DNA of 64,000 bases from NCBI RefSeq assembly GCF_049650445.1, contig NZ_JBASAD010000020.1:49770-113769 (forward strand), read 5' to 3'. The position numbers and the translations under genes are program-made. Positions 1 through 8,849 of the stretch are shown one piece after another. Source of the DNA: Castellaniella sp049650445. GTDB taxonomy: Bacteria > Pseudomonadota > Gammaproteobacteria > Burkholderiales > Burkholderiaceae_B. The notes below the pieces were generated by a model, which saw nothing but the letters and a program-made list of their open reading frames with translations, did not search any database and was not told the DNA's origin. How positions within the stretch are numbered: position 1 is the stretch's first letter; each line of letters begins with the position of its first letter.

Positions 1-2
1 GT

Positions 3-347
3 CAGGGCGTGGCCGACGGGCGCGCCCGTGCCCTGCAGAAGGCAGGTCAGAACGAGGCCGCCGCCACGTTCCTCCAGGCCGTCGTCAAACAATGGCCGGA
101 CACGCCGGAATTCCAGAAACTGCTGGCGACCAGCTTGCAGCGCCTGGGGCGCGAAATCGAGGCCCACGAAGCCATGGCAAGCTATTTCGAGCAGACCGGC
201 GCCTTGCCCACGGCGGTCGAACATCTGCAGCAGGCGCGCAGCCAGTCCAAGGATTTCTACGTCCAGTCGCGGCTGGACATGCGTATCCGCGCCCTGCGTG
301 AACGCCTGGACAATCAGCGCGCGCTGCTGGAACCGTTCAAGAAATGA
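3..347 (+). CDS. BepA-like M48 metalloprotease, C-terminal TPR part (5' end outside window)
   Basis: The reading frame is open from the left edge, so only about the last 114 codons are present. The segment is helical, with TPR-like pairs of helices, and ends in an RIRALRERLDNQRALLEPFKK-like tail. That tail resembles the C-terminus of the periplasmic chaperone/protease BepA (YfgC), which assists assembly and turnover of outer-membrane proteins such as LptD. The catalytic HExxH domain would lie to the left of the window and cannot be checked. A different TPR protein remains possible. Confidence 0.65.
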   Translation, partial: QGVADGRARALQKAGQNEAAATFLQAVVKQWPDTPEFQKLLATSLQRLGREIEAHEAMASYFEQTGALPTAVEHLQQARSQSKDFYVQSRLDMRIRALRERLDNQRALLEPFKK

Positions 348-407
348 TGCGCGCCGGCCGGGCCGCCTGATGCGGTCGGGCGTTCTCCGGCGCGCCGGGG
401 GCGGGAA

Positions 408-1493
408 TCAGGTGCCGGTCTCGAAAAACCGCAGCAGCCGTGCCGGCAGCCAGTGCAGGCTGCCCGGGAACATGCCGGTGACGAAGCCCGCGTGGCCGCC
501 CTGGGCCGGCTGGTGCAGCAACACGTCGTCGGCCGCGTCCCGCGAACCGGGCAGCGAGGCTTCGGGCACGAAGGGATCGTTGCGGGCGTTCAGGATCAGG
601 ACCGGCGTGCGGATCGACGGCAGCAGCGGCAGGCTGGCTGCGCGGGTCCAGTAGTCCAGCGCGTTGCGGTAGCCGTGCATGGGGGCGGTGTACAGGTCGT
701 CGAATTCACGCAGACTGCGCATGCTTTGGGTGCGCGACACATCCACCGAGCCGGGGAATTCGCGTGCCTTGTCGAAGATCTTGCGGCGGATGCTGTGCAG
801 AAAGTAGCGGGAATACATCTGCCGTCCCCAGGCCGTGTCCGAGAGACGCCGGCCGCAGGCGGCCAGGTCCATCGGCACGGAGAGTCCCGCAGCCGCTCGC
901 AGACCGTGCGGGGCGCCGCCCGCTTCGCCCAGCAGCTTCAGCAGGGCATTGCCGCCCAGCGAGACGCCGGCGGCGTGCAGTCCGGCGCCGGGCAGGCGGG
1001 CGCGGACGTGGCTGATGATGAAGTCGATCTCGGCTGAATCGCCGCTGTAATAGGCCCGCGCCATGCGGTTGGGCACGCCCGAGCAGCCGCGAAAGTGCAC
1101 CGCCGCCACCACCCAGCCGGCCGCGCGAAAATCGTGGGCGATCGCCTGCATGTAGGGGCTCAGGCTGCTGCCCTCCAGGCCGTGGAACAGAATCAGGGCG
1201 GGGGCGTCGCCCGCCAGTACGGCCCAATCTGCGTCTTCGATCCAGCGCCGCGCTGCCGTGCCCACCAGGCCCGGTTCGTGCGGCGAGGCCAGGCCGTCGG
1301 CACGCTGATTGGGGTTCAGGCCGGGGCCGCACCAGTCCAGGTCGATGAAATCGCCATCCGGTGTATCGACCCGTTCGCGCACGAAGTGCAGGGTGGGGTG
1401 CTGGGCGCAGAAGGCCCCATAGAGGGTCTGGGTGTGGCCGCCCGGCAGCCAGACCGGCACGGGACAGGGGCTGGTGTCGATGCGCGCAGTCAT
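408..1493 (-). CDS. YheT-family alpha/beta hydrolase
   Basis: This 361-residue protein has the YheT (UPF0017) signature near its start (WLPGGHTQTLYGAF). It also has an oxyanion-side LFHGLEGSS motif and a nucleophile elbow GVSLGGNALL, with a late Asp (ARNDPF) and His (QGGHAGF) completing a Ser-Asp-His triad. Members are esterase-like enzymes of the abhydrolase family whose substrates are mostly unknown. It lies 15 bp downstream of the SnoaL-like gene on the same strand and is probably the last gene of the ilvE-led leftward group. Length is normal for the family. Confidence 0.85.
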   Translation of the reverse strand: MTARIDTSPCPVPVWLPGGHTQTLYGAFCAQHPTLHFVRERVDTPDGDFIDLDWCGPGLNPNQRADGLASPHEPGLVGTAARRWIEDADWAVLAGDAPALILFHGLEGSSLSPYMQAIAHDFRAAGWVVAAVHFRGCSGVPNRMARAYYSGDSAEIDFIISHVRARLPGAGLHAAGVSLGGNALLKLLGEAGGAPHGLRAAAGLSVPMDLAACGRRLSDTAWGRQMYSRYFLHSIRRKIFDKAREFPGSVDVSRTQSMRSLREFDDLYTAPMHGYRNALDYWTRAASLPLLPSIRTPVLILNARNDPFVPEASLPGSRDAADDVLLHQPAQGGHAGFVTGMFPGSLHWLPARLLRFFETGT

Positions 1494-1508
1494 GAGGCTT
1501 TGATGGGA

Positions 1509-1931
1509 TCAGTGAAGGGTGCGGGACGGATCGGGCCGGTCCAGCCGCTCGGCCTCGCGGGGCGCGGCCGAAGCGTGGTGCACGATCATCCGCCAGCCCT
1601 CAGGGCCTTTCTGGTAGATGTTGGTGGTGTAGAAGCTCAGGGTGTCCTTGCCGCGCGGGGTATCCACCATGATCTGCTCGATCAGTGTGTGGACTGTGGT
1701 CATCACCCCGTTCATGGCCTTGACCTGAGCCGGGAAGGCGCTGAGCGGACCGTTGCTGAAGATTCGTTCCCAGGCTTCCCGGAGGGCCCGGGGGCCGAGG
1801 GTGCGCAGGCCTCCGGGATGAATGCAGACCACGTCTTCGTCGTCGCTCCAGACGCGCATCATCAGGGCGGCATCGCCCTGGCGCATGGCTTCGTAGAAGG
1901 CGTATTCTGCTTCTTCAGGCGTGGGGAACAT
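1509..1931 (-). CDS. SnoaL-like / DUF4440 nuclear transport factor 2-fold protein
   Basis: This is a 140-residue single-domain protein. The start at 1931 (MFPTPEEAEYAFYEAM) fits the family; a longer frame upstream would run through the zinc-finger gene. The pattern of an N-terminal amphipathic helix, WSDDEDVVCIHPGG, and a C-terminal GWRMIVHHAS strand is typical of SnoaL_3/DUF4440 proteins, which share the NTF2 cone fold. No specific substrate can be inferred. It is 11 bp downstream of the zinc-finger gene and likely co-transcribed with it. Confidence 0.75.
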   Translation of the reverse strand: MFPTPEEAEYAFYEAMRQGDAALMMRVWSDDEDVVCIHPGGLRTLGPRALREAWERIFSNGPLSAFPAQVKAMNGVMTTVHTLIEQIMVDTPRGKDTLSFYTTNIYQKGPEGWRMIVHHASAAPREAERLDRPDPSRTLH

Positions 1932-1942
1932 GGGCGGCAGGC

Positions 1943-2152
1943 TTAGTGGCTGTGCGCCTTCTCGCCTTCGCGCAGGGCGTAGCGGGTGCCGCAGTACTGG
2001 CAGCGGGCCACCTTGTTCTTGACGATCTCGATGTAGATGCGCGGATGCTGGCTCCACAGGGGCGCCTTGGGGCCGGGGCAGTAGACCGGCAGATCGGCGG
2101 CGCCGACTTCAACGATGTCCTGGTTGTTGGCGGTTTCGGGCACGCTGCTCAT
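1943..2152 (-). CDS. zinc-finger domain protein (zf-CHCC type)
   Basis: This small 69-residue protein carries a C-x(n)-H-x(n)-C-x2-C pattern (VYCPGP, SQHPRIYI, ARCQYCGTRY). The pattern matches the zf-CHCC domain found in the mitochondrial complex I accessory subunit NDUFS6 and in many proteobacterial proteins of about 70 residues. The start at 2152 is the ATG at the head of MSSVPETANN. It sits between ilvE and the SnoaL-like gene, 62 bp from ilvE, which is a common arrangement in Bordetella relatives. The function in bacteria is not established. Confidence 0.8.
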   Translation of the reverse strand: MSSVPETANNQDIVEVGAADLPVYCPGPKAPLWSQHPRIYIEIVKNKVARCQYCGTRYALREGEKAHSH

Positions 2153-2214
2153 GGTGTTTCCTGGAAAGGGCCGGGCGGCCATGCCGCCCGGGTTGGGGGT
2201 TCGGGATGGGGGAG

Positions 2215-3135
2215 TCAGACTTTCGAGAGCCAGTGGTGGTATTTCGGCGTCTTGCCGGAAACCGCGTCGAAAAAGGCTTTCTGGAGCTGGGTGGTGATCG
2301 GGCCGCGCTCGCCGGCGCCGATCTGGCGGCCGTCGATTTCGCGGATCGGGGTGACTTCGGCCGCCGTGCCGGTGAAGAAGGCCTCGTCGGCGATGTACAG
2401 GTCGTCGCGCGTCAGCCGGCGCGATTCCACCCGCAGACCCAGATCGGCGGCGATCTGGTGGATGGAAGCCCGGGTGATGCCGGTCAGGGCGCAGGCGATG
2501 TCCGGTTCGTAGACCACGCCGTCGCGCACGATGAACAGGTTCTCGCCGGAGCCTTCGGCCACGAAGCCCTGGGTGTCCAGCAGAATGGCCTCGTCGTAGC
2601 CGTGATCCAGAGCCTCGGCGTTGGCGAGGATGGAGTTGGCGTAGGTGCTGGCGATCTTGGCGCGCGGCATGGTGACGTTGACGTGCTGTCGCGCAAAAGA
2701 AGAAATCTTGACGCGGATGCCTTGTTTCAGGGCTTCTTCGCCCAGGTAGGCGCCCCAGGGCCAGGCGGCGATGGCGACGTGCACTGCGGCACCCTTGGGC
2801 GAGACGCCCATTTTTTCGGAGCCGTAGAACACCAGCGGCCGGATGTAGCAGGATTCCAGCTCGTTGCGGCGCACGACCTCGATCTGGGCCTCGGAGATCG
2901 CCTCGCGCGAGAAGGGGATCTTCATCTGGTAGATGTGCGCCGAGTTGAACAGGCGCTTGGTGTGGTCTTCCAGGCGGAAGATCGCCGTGCCGTGGTCGGT
3001 GCGGTAGGCGCGGACGCCTTCGAAGACGGACAGGCCGTAGTGCAGCGAATGCGTCAGCACGTGCGTGGTCGCATCGCGCCACGGCACCAGCTTGCCGTCG
3101 TACCAGATCACACCGTCTCGATCAGACATGGACAT
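2215..3135 (-). CDS. ilvE: branched-chain amino acid aminotransferase
   Basis: This PLP enzyme of fold type IV catalyses the last step of Leu, Ile and Val synthesis, moving an amino group from glutamate to the 2-oxo acids. It has 306 residues. It shows the N-terminal WYDGKLVPW-DATTHVLTHSLHYG block, a likely PLP lysine in PRAKIASTYANS, and the conserved GFVAEGSGENLF segment. The ATG at 3135 is chosen over an upstream one at 3174 because AGGAGA lies 7 nt before it. It heads a leftward group that may also include the three following small genes. Confidence 0.93.
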   Translation of the reverse strand: MSMSDRDGVIWYDGKLVPWRDATTHVLTHSLHYGLSVFEGVRAYRTDHGTAIFRLEDHTKRLFNSAHIYQMKIPFSREAISEAQIEVVRRNELESCYIRPLVFYGSEKMGVSPKGAAVHVAIAAWPWGAYLGEEALKQGIRVKISSFARQHVNVTMPRAKIASTYANSILANAEALDHGYDEAILLDTQGFVAEGSGENLFIVRDGVVYEPDIACALTGITRASIHQIAADLGLRVESRRLTRDDLYIADEAFFTGTAAEVTPIREIDGRQIGAGERGPITTQLQKAFFDAVSGKTPKYHHWLSKV

Positions 3136-3155
3136 CGCCGTCTCCTGGAAATTAT

Positions 3156-3205
3156 CAGGGATACATTGTACCAATTGCCCGGTCTGCGAAGATGCACGTT
3201 AAAAT
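3156..3205. promoter_or_regulatory. divergent promoter region of ilvE and rhlE
   Basis: On the minus strand a TACAAT -10-like hexamer lies upstream of ilvE (around 3165-3170). On the plus strand a TAAAAT hexamer near 3199-3204 lies upstream of rhlE, with a TTGCCC -35-like hexamer about 19 nt before it. Both matches are only moderate. Confidence 0.35.
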
Positions 3206-3264
3206 AAGAGGTTCATGAACGCGTGGGGCCGGATTTCCGGGTGCCTGCGCACCTTATCCGACGA

Positions 3265-4656
<1,392 letters not shown>

Positions 4657-4667
4657 TTCGGTATTTT

Positions 4668-5057
4668 CTAGTCTCGCGCCAGCGCGTCCAGGCTGCCGGG
4701 GCCGCCCGTCAGCACCGGCAGCTCGGCTGCGCCGTCGATCAGGCGGCGCAATTGCTCGACGCGCGGCTGCAGTGCGCCCCAGTAGCGGGTGCCGTTCCTG
4801 TCCTGCACCAGGATCGTCGGAAAGTTCTCGATGTCCTCGTCGCCCAGCCAGTCGGGGCTGTCTTCGACGTCCACCCACAGAAAGGTCCAGTCGGGGTATT
4901 CGTCGGCCAGGGCCTCCAGCAGGGGGCGCCAGGCGTCACAGGTGCGGCACCAGGCGGCGCAGTAGCAGGCCACGCGCTGGCCTGAATCCGTCGATAGCCG
5001 GTCGCGCAGGGCGTGCGGGTCGGCGTGCGGGTCAAACAATTTCATGCAGACAGACAT
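4668..5057 (-). CDS. thioredoxin-like protein with CxxC
   Basis: This is a 129-residue cytoplasmic thioredoxin-fold protein without a signal peptide. The active-site motif is CRTC in ACYCAAWCRTCDAW, and a cis-proline equivalent is present in ENFPTILV. CRTC differs from the CGPC of thioredoxin, so its redox potential and partners may differ. It is probably a disulfide reductase or thiol buffer of unknown target. An internal ATG at 5045 (MKLFDPH) is an equally plausible start. It is convergent with rhlE and divergent from the EI24 gene. Confidence 0.8.
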   Translation of the reverse strand: MSVCMKLFDPHADPHALRDRLSTDSGQRVACYCAAWCRTCDAWRPLLEALADEYPDWTFLWVDVEDSPDWLGDEDIENFPTILVQDRNGTRYWGALQPRVEQLRRLIDGAAELPVLTGGPGSLDALARD

Positions 5058-5109
5058 CCCGTTCTTTGAATAAGATGATTGTATGGGTTCACAAGGATCA
5101 TTCCGCCGT

Positions 5110-5901
5110 ATGACGCATCAAGACCTCGCCCTGCGCGATCCCCGTTCCTCTCATGGCCTGGCGCTGGTCGGGCAGGCCTTTCGCCGTGCCATCGCCAGCC
5201 AGTTCCATCCGCGCATGCTCGCGGCCCTGTTTCTGCCCTTCGTGATCGCCTTCCTGGGGGCGGCGCTGTTGCTGTGGTTCTTCTGGCAGCCGTTGACCGG
5301 CTGGCTGGACCAGGAGGCCTCGTCCTGGGGCCTGTTCAACACCATTGACGGCTGGCTCATCGCCATCGGCCTGTTTTCCCTGAAACTGTGGCTGGTGCCG
5401 CTGCTGGCGGCGGGCTTGCTGCTGCCCATGGCGGGCATTCTGGGCCTGGTGGTCGCCGCCGTGTTCGTCATGCCCATCGCGCTGCACCACCTGGAACGTC
5501 GCGATTATCAGGGGCTGGACCGCCAGGGGCGCAACACCACGGCGCTGGGGCTCTGGAATGCGATCTGGGTCGGGACGCTGTTCTGCCTGGGATGGCTGTT
5601 CACCATGCCTTTGTGGCTGATACCGCCCATGGCGCTGGTGCTGCCGGTGTTCTGGTGGGCCTTCGCGCTGAACCGGATGTTGCGCGTGGACGCCATGATC
5701 GAGCACGCCAGCGCGGCCGAGCGCCGGCTGCTGTGGCGTCGCCACAATCGTCAGCTCTGGCTGATTGCGGCCTGCCTGGCCGTCGTCAATCTGATCCCGC
5801 TGTTCTGGCTGGTGATGCCGGTGTTCTCGGCGCTGGTGTACGCTCACTTCTGTCTGGAATCCATCCGCCGCTTGCGGGCCGAAACCGTCATAGATCTCTG
5901 A
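5110..5901 (+). CDS. EI24-domain (CysZ-like) integral membrane protein
   Basis: This 263-residue protein has about five to six hydrophobic segments. One starts AALFLPFVIAFLGAALLLW, and others lie around WLIAIGLFSLKLWLVPLL, the LLPMAGILGLVVAAVFV stretch, and near the C-terminus. The layout matches the EI24/CysZ-like (PF07264) family. CysZ members transport sulfate, but many proteobacterial homologues are uncharacterised and nothing nearby concerns sulfur. The ATG at 5110 follows AAGGA by 12 nt; an ATG at 5083 is the alternative. The gene ends 12 bp before the CinA-type gene, so the two are likely co-transcribed. Confidence 0.75.
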   Translation: MTHQDLALRDPRSSHGLALVGQAFRRAIASQFHPRMLAALFLPFVIAFLGAALLLWFFWQPLTGWLDQEASSWGLFNTIDGWLIAIGLFSLKLWLVPLLAAGLLLPMAGILGLVVAAVFVMPIALHHLERRDYQGLDRQGRNTTALGLWNAIWVGTLFCLGWLFTMPLWLIPPMALVLPVFWWAFALNRMLRVDAMIEHASAAERRLLWRRHNRQLWLIAACLAVVNLIPLFWLVMPVFSALVYAHFCLESIRRLRAETVIDL

Positions 5902-5913
5902 CCAGGAACTCCG

Positions 5914-6789
5914 ATGCCGAAATCCGTTTTCCATGACGCCGGCTCGTCTGCTGCGCAGCCCGCCTGTGACGCGCACGCCTGCCCGATTCCCCAGACACCG
6001 CCGCGCGTCCGCCTGATTGCCATCGGCGACGAGATCCTGTCCGGGCGTCGTCAGGACAAGCATTTCTCGCGCCTGATCGAACTGCTGCAGGAACGCGGGA
6101 TGAGACTGCAGGCCGCCGAATTCATTTCCGACGACGAGGACGACATCGTCGAATGCCTGCGTCGCAGCTTTGCCACGCCGGACCTGGTGTTCTGTTGCGG
6201 CGGCATCGGCGCCACGCCCGATGACCGCACCCGGCAGGCCGCTGCGCGTGCCCTGGGTGTGTCGCTGGCGCTGCACCCTGACGCCGAACGCCTCATCGGA
6301 GAACGCTGCGCCGAGACGGCCGCCAAGGGCCAGGGCAGCGCCGACATGTCCACCCCTGAAAATCAGCAGCGGCTGCAGATGGGGGTGTTCCCCGCAGGCT
6401 CGGAAATCATCCCGAACAGCTACAACAAGATCCCCGGTTTCTTCATCCGCAACCATAGCTTCATGCCCGGTTTTCCGGTGATGGCGCATGCCATGATGGC
6501 CTGGACCCTGGATACGCGCTATGCCCGCTGGCATCACGCCGAGTCCCGGGTCGAGCATTCCTTCCTGGTGTTCGGCCTGCCCGAATCGCGCATCACCCCG
6601 GCACTGGAATCGCTGGAACTGTGCTGGGCGGGCATCCGTGCCTTCAGCCTGCCCAACGTCGGCGACTCGGGGGGGCATCCACACATCGAACTGGGCGTCA
6701 AAGGCGCCCCCGAACCTGCCGCCGAGGCCCTGGCCTGGTTGCGCGCCCAGGTCCTGTCGCTGGGCGGCCGGCTTGATCCTCCGGCCTGA
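5914..6789 (+). CDS. CinA N-terminal / MoCF domain protein
   Basis: The 291-residue protein contains one molybdopterin-binding-like MoCF domain: AIGDEILSGRRQDKH, then FCCGGIGATPDDRTRQAAA, and a later GDSGGHPHIELGVKG region. This is the N-terminal half found in CinA, the competence/damage-inducible protein. The C-terminal PncC nicotinamide-nucleotide amidase domain is absent, as in the short CinA-like proteins common in betaproteobacteria. The N-terminal domain of full CinA has ADP-ribose pyrophosphatase activity in some species; whether this protein does is unknown. Confidence 0.82.
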   Translation: MPKSVFHDAGSSAAQPACDAHACPIPQTPPRVRLIAIGDEILSGRRQDKHFSRLIELLQERGMRLQAAEFISDDEDDIVECLRRSFATPDLVFCCGGIGATPDDRTRQAAARALGVSLALHPDAERLIGERCAETAAKGQGSADMSTPENQQRLQMGVFPAGSEIIPNSYNKIPGFFIRNHSFMPGFPVMAHAMMAWTLDTRYARWHHAESRVEHSFLVFGLPESRITPALESLELCWAGIRAFSLPNVGDSGGHPHIELGVKGAPEPAAEALAWLRAQVLSLGGRLDPPA

Positions 6790-6891
6790 GCCGATATCGC
6801 CTGGCAGACGGCTGCCGGGCGGCCGCCCTGGATGGCGTGTTCTTCTACGGAGATCACGCGGGGCAAGCGCCTTGGATGAGCCAGAAAATGC

Positions 6892-6945
6892 TTGCCATGC
6901 GTGACGTTTTTTCATAGTATGGAAAAATGGCGCGCTGCAACAAAA
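6892..6945 (+). promoter_or_regulatory. iclR promoter with possible operator sites
   Basis: TTGCCA (6892-6897), a 17-nt spacer and TAGTAT (6915-6920) form a good promoter. An imperfect inverted repeat, TTTTTCATA...TATGGAAAAA (6908-6927), covers the -10. A GCAACAAAA half-site (6937-6945) lies between the expected transcription start and the ATG. The same half-site appears in the palindrome downstream of the gene. Confidence 0.5.
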
Positions 6946-6951
6946 AAACCC

Positions 6952-7776
6952 ATGGCACATCTTCCTCATACCTCCACTCCGTCCAGTGTTTCTGTGCTCA
7001 CCGCAACCCCTGGCGATCATGGTGCGGTGACGATCCAGGTCCTGGATCGCGCCATGCGCATCCTGGACGTCCTGGCCGGACAGCGCGAACCGGTCACCCT
7101 GAAGGACCTGTCGGCCGCCACGGGTCTGCACGCCTCGACGGCGCATCGCATCCTGGCTGACCTGGCCGTGGGTCGCTACGTCGAACGCGTGGACAGCGGC
7201 CTGTATCGCCTGGGCATGCGCCTGCTGGAACTGGGCTCGCTGGTCAAGGGGCGGCTGGACGTGCGCGCGGCGGCCATCGGCCCGATGCGCGAACTGCACC
7301 GCCAGACCGGCCAGACCGTCAATCTGTCGCTGGTCCAGGGTGACGAGATCGTCTACATCGAGCGCGCCTGGAGCGAACGCTCCGGCATGCAGGTGGTGCG
7401 CGCCATCGGTGGCCGGGCACCGCTGCACCTGACCTCCACCGGCAAGCTGTTCCTGTCCGTGTGGGACGCCCGCAGCGTACGCAGCTACGCCATGCGCACG
7501 GGGTTGTCCGGCACTACGCGCAACAGCATCACCCAGATCGATCAACTGGAACGCGAACTCGCGCTGGTGCGCCGGCACGGCTATTCGCGTGACAACGAGG
7601 AACTGGAACTCGGCGTGCGCTGCATCGCGGCCGGTGTCTACGACGATACCGGGGCGCTGCTGGCCGGGCTGTCCCTGTCGGCCCCCGCCGAACGCATGCG
7701 CGACGACTGGATTCCGTTGCTGATGAGCACCAGCGCCCTCATTTCCGAGGCCCTGGGCTACGAGGCGCAACACTGA
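6952..7776 (+). CDS. IclR-family transcriptional regulator
   Basis: This 274-residue regulator has an N-terminal winged helix (IQVLDRAMRILDVLAG through TLKDLSAATGLHASTAHRILADL). An IclR effector domain follows, with typical stretches (DEIVYIERAWSE, GGRAPLHLTSTGKLFL, NEELELGVRCIAAGVYD). The ATG at 6952 is preferred because the promoter seen at 6892-6920 would place the transcript start near 6927. It lacks a clear Shine-Dalgarno, and an ATG at 6919 is the alternative. The effector is unknown. The gene lies just upstream of the phasin gene on the same strand, but the phasin has its own promoter. Confidence 0.88.
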   Translation: MAHLPHTSTPSSVSVLTATPGDHGAVTIQVLDRAMRILDVLAGQREPVTLKDLSAATGLHASTAHRILADLAVGRYVERVDSGLYRLGMRLLELGSLVKGRLDVRAAAIGPMRELHRQTGQTVNLSLVQGDEIVYIERAWSERSGMQVVRAIGGRAPLHLTSTGKLFLSVWDARSVRSYAMRTGLSGTTRNSITQIDQLERELALVRRHGYSRDNEELELGVRCIAAGVYDDTGALLAGLSLSAPAERMRDDWIPLLMSTSALISEALGYEAQH

Positions 7777-7785
7777 GTCACATTA

Positions 7786-7858
7786 TTTTGTTGCGTCGCA
7801 ACAAAATCAATTGACATCCTTGGTGATTCCTTTAAAATTTCATTTGTGCGTTGCAGCA
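7786..7858 (+). promoter_or_regulatory. phasin promoter with two TTGC/GCAA palindromes
   Basis: A perfect 21-nt palindrome (arms TTTTGTTGCG around a central T, 7786-7806) stands 4 nt before TTGACA (7811-7816). TTGACA is followed after 16 nt by TAAAAT (7833-7838), a near-consensus sigma-70 promoter. A second palindrome, TTGCAGCAA (7850-7858), lies where transcription should start. The core TTGC-N3-GCAA resembles sites reported for the PHB repressor PhaR, as I recall them, but the gene next door encodes an IclR regulator that could equally be the binder. Confidence 0.6.
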
Positions 7859-7929
7859 AACGCTGCGATCGAGAAGGTGCCGGGCATTGTGCCTCTGAGG
7901 AAACCTTCTACCATTGATAAGGAGTCATC

Positions 7930-8499
7930 ATGAGCGCGAATCAACAATCCCTGCTGGCCACCCAAAAGGCCGTTATCGACAACCTGCTGGCCGTCCAAGG
8001 CACGTTCTTCAGCGGCTTTGAAAAGCTGGTCGACCTGAACCTGAAGGCTACCAAGGCTGCTCTGGAAGACGCCGTCCAGAAGTCCCAGGAAGTCACCGAA
8101 CTGAAGGACGCCCAGGAACTGCTGGCCTTCACCTCTGCCTTCGTGCGTCCGGAACAGGCTGTGGCCTACGGCAAGGACGTCTATGGCATCCTGGCCGGCA
8201 TCCAGGGCGACCTGAGCAAGCTGGCCGAAGCCCAACTGGCCGAAGGCCAGCAGCAGGTGTCCGACGCCGTCGAACAGTTTGCCCGTAACGCCCCCACCGG
8301 TTCCGAGGGTGCCGTGGCGCTGCTGAAGTCCTCGCTGGCCACCGCGAACAACGCCTACGAGTCCGCCTCCAAGGCCGCTCGCCAGGCCGCCAGCGCCGCC
8401 GAATCGAACTTCGCCGCCGCGACCAACGCCACGCTGAAGGCCGCCGCCGACGTCGGCAAGGCCACCAAGACCAGCTCGCGCGCTCGCCGCGCCGCCTGA
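7930..8499 (+). CDS. phaP: phasin family protein (PHB granule-associated)
   Basis: This 189-residue amphipathic, alanine-rich helical protein coats polyhydroxybutyrate granules. It shows the Phasin_2-type order: an N-terminal QQSLLATQKAVIDNLLAVQG, FEKLVDLNLKATKAALED, then a long helix with VTELKDAQELLAF, and an Ala/Lys-rich C-terminal tail (TKTSSRARRAA). AAGGAG lies just before the ATG. The strong promoter, AT-tolerant leader and tandem hairpins downstream all suggest high expression. Expression is probably tuned by the palindromes at 7786-7858. Confidence 0.92.
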   Translation: MSANQQSLLATQKAVIDNLLAVQGTFFSGFEKLVDLNLKATKAALEDAVQKSQEVTELKDAQELLAFTSAFVRPEQAVAYGKDVYGILAGIQGDLSKLAEAQLAEGQQQVSDAVEQFARNAPTGSEGAVALLKSSLATANNAYESASKAARQAASAAESNFAAATNATLKAAADVGKATKTSSRARRAA

Positions 8500-8516
8500 T
8501 CGGCCCAGCCAGATCA

Positions 8517-8541
8517 CCCGACCGAGGAAACCCCGGTCGGG
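8517..8541 (+). terminator. hairpin after the phasin gene
   Basis: CCCGACCG (8517-8524) pairs perfectly with CGGTCGGG (8534-8541). No T-run follows, so it probably protects the 3' end or assists the next hairpin. Confidence 0.5.
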
Positions 8542-8544
8542 CGC

Positions 8545-8579
8545 ACGACCCCGGAACGAAAGTCCCGGGGTCGTTTTGC
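8545..8579 (+). terminator. intrinsic terminator of the phasin gene
   Basis: ACGACCCCGG (8545-8554) pairs with CCGGGGTCGT (8565-8574), and T-rich DNA continues to about 8584. This is a classical Rho-independent terminator. Confidence 0.8.
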
Positions 8580-8589
8580 TTTTTGCTTC

Positions 8590-8755
8590 AAGCAGGGCGG
8601 GCCTGCGCAGCGTGGGAGCCCTTTTTGCCGCCGGGCCGTCCCAAGGCAAAAAGCGCCCCCTTTGGGGGATGAGCCCGGACACAAGTCAGTCCCTGCGGAC
8701 TGAGTTGTGCCTGGCGAATCCGAGCGGCATGTAGGCCGCGAGGTGGGATTTTCCT
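8590..8755 (+). repeat. dispersed structured intergenic element, copy 1
   Basis: This gene-free stretch between the phasin terminator and the RND operon closely matches 51353-51525. It contains a small CCCCC/GGGGG hairpin (8656-8668), a long stem-loop (8680-8709; arms CACAAGTCAGTCC and GGACTGAGTTGTG, one mismatch) and a second stem-loop (8717-8750; outer AATCC/GGATT, inner GCGGC/GCCGC). Both stem-loops are preserved in copy 2 by paired base changes. The AAGCAGG...GCAGCGTGGG...CTTTTTG block sits before the stem-loops here but after them in copy 2. Nothing else is seen between 8500 and 8849. Confidence 0.8.
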
Positions 8756-8849
8756 CGTATACTCGCCCACAGGCGGCCGTCCGGTCGTTTGGCCCGCCCG
8801 TGTTTCGATACGGAAAGGTCCCCTGTCGATCATCCCGTTTCGAGGACTC

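Noticed and set aside
1943..3082. 379-codon minus-strand frame
   Set aside because: Only its last 69 codons (the zinc-finger protein) are real; the rest is out of frame inside ilvE.
5098..7773. 891-codon open frame on the minus strand
   Set aside because: It lies antisense to EI24, CinA-type and IclR genes, has the Gln/His/Arg-rich composition of high-GC shadow frames, and matches no family.
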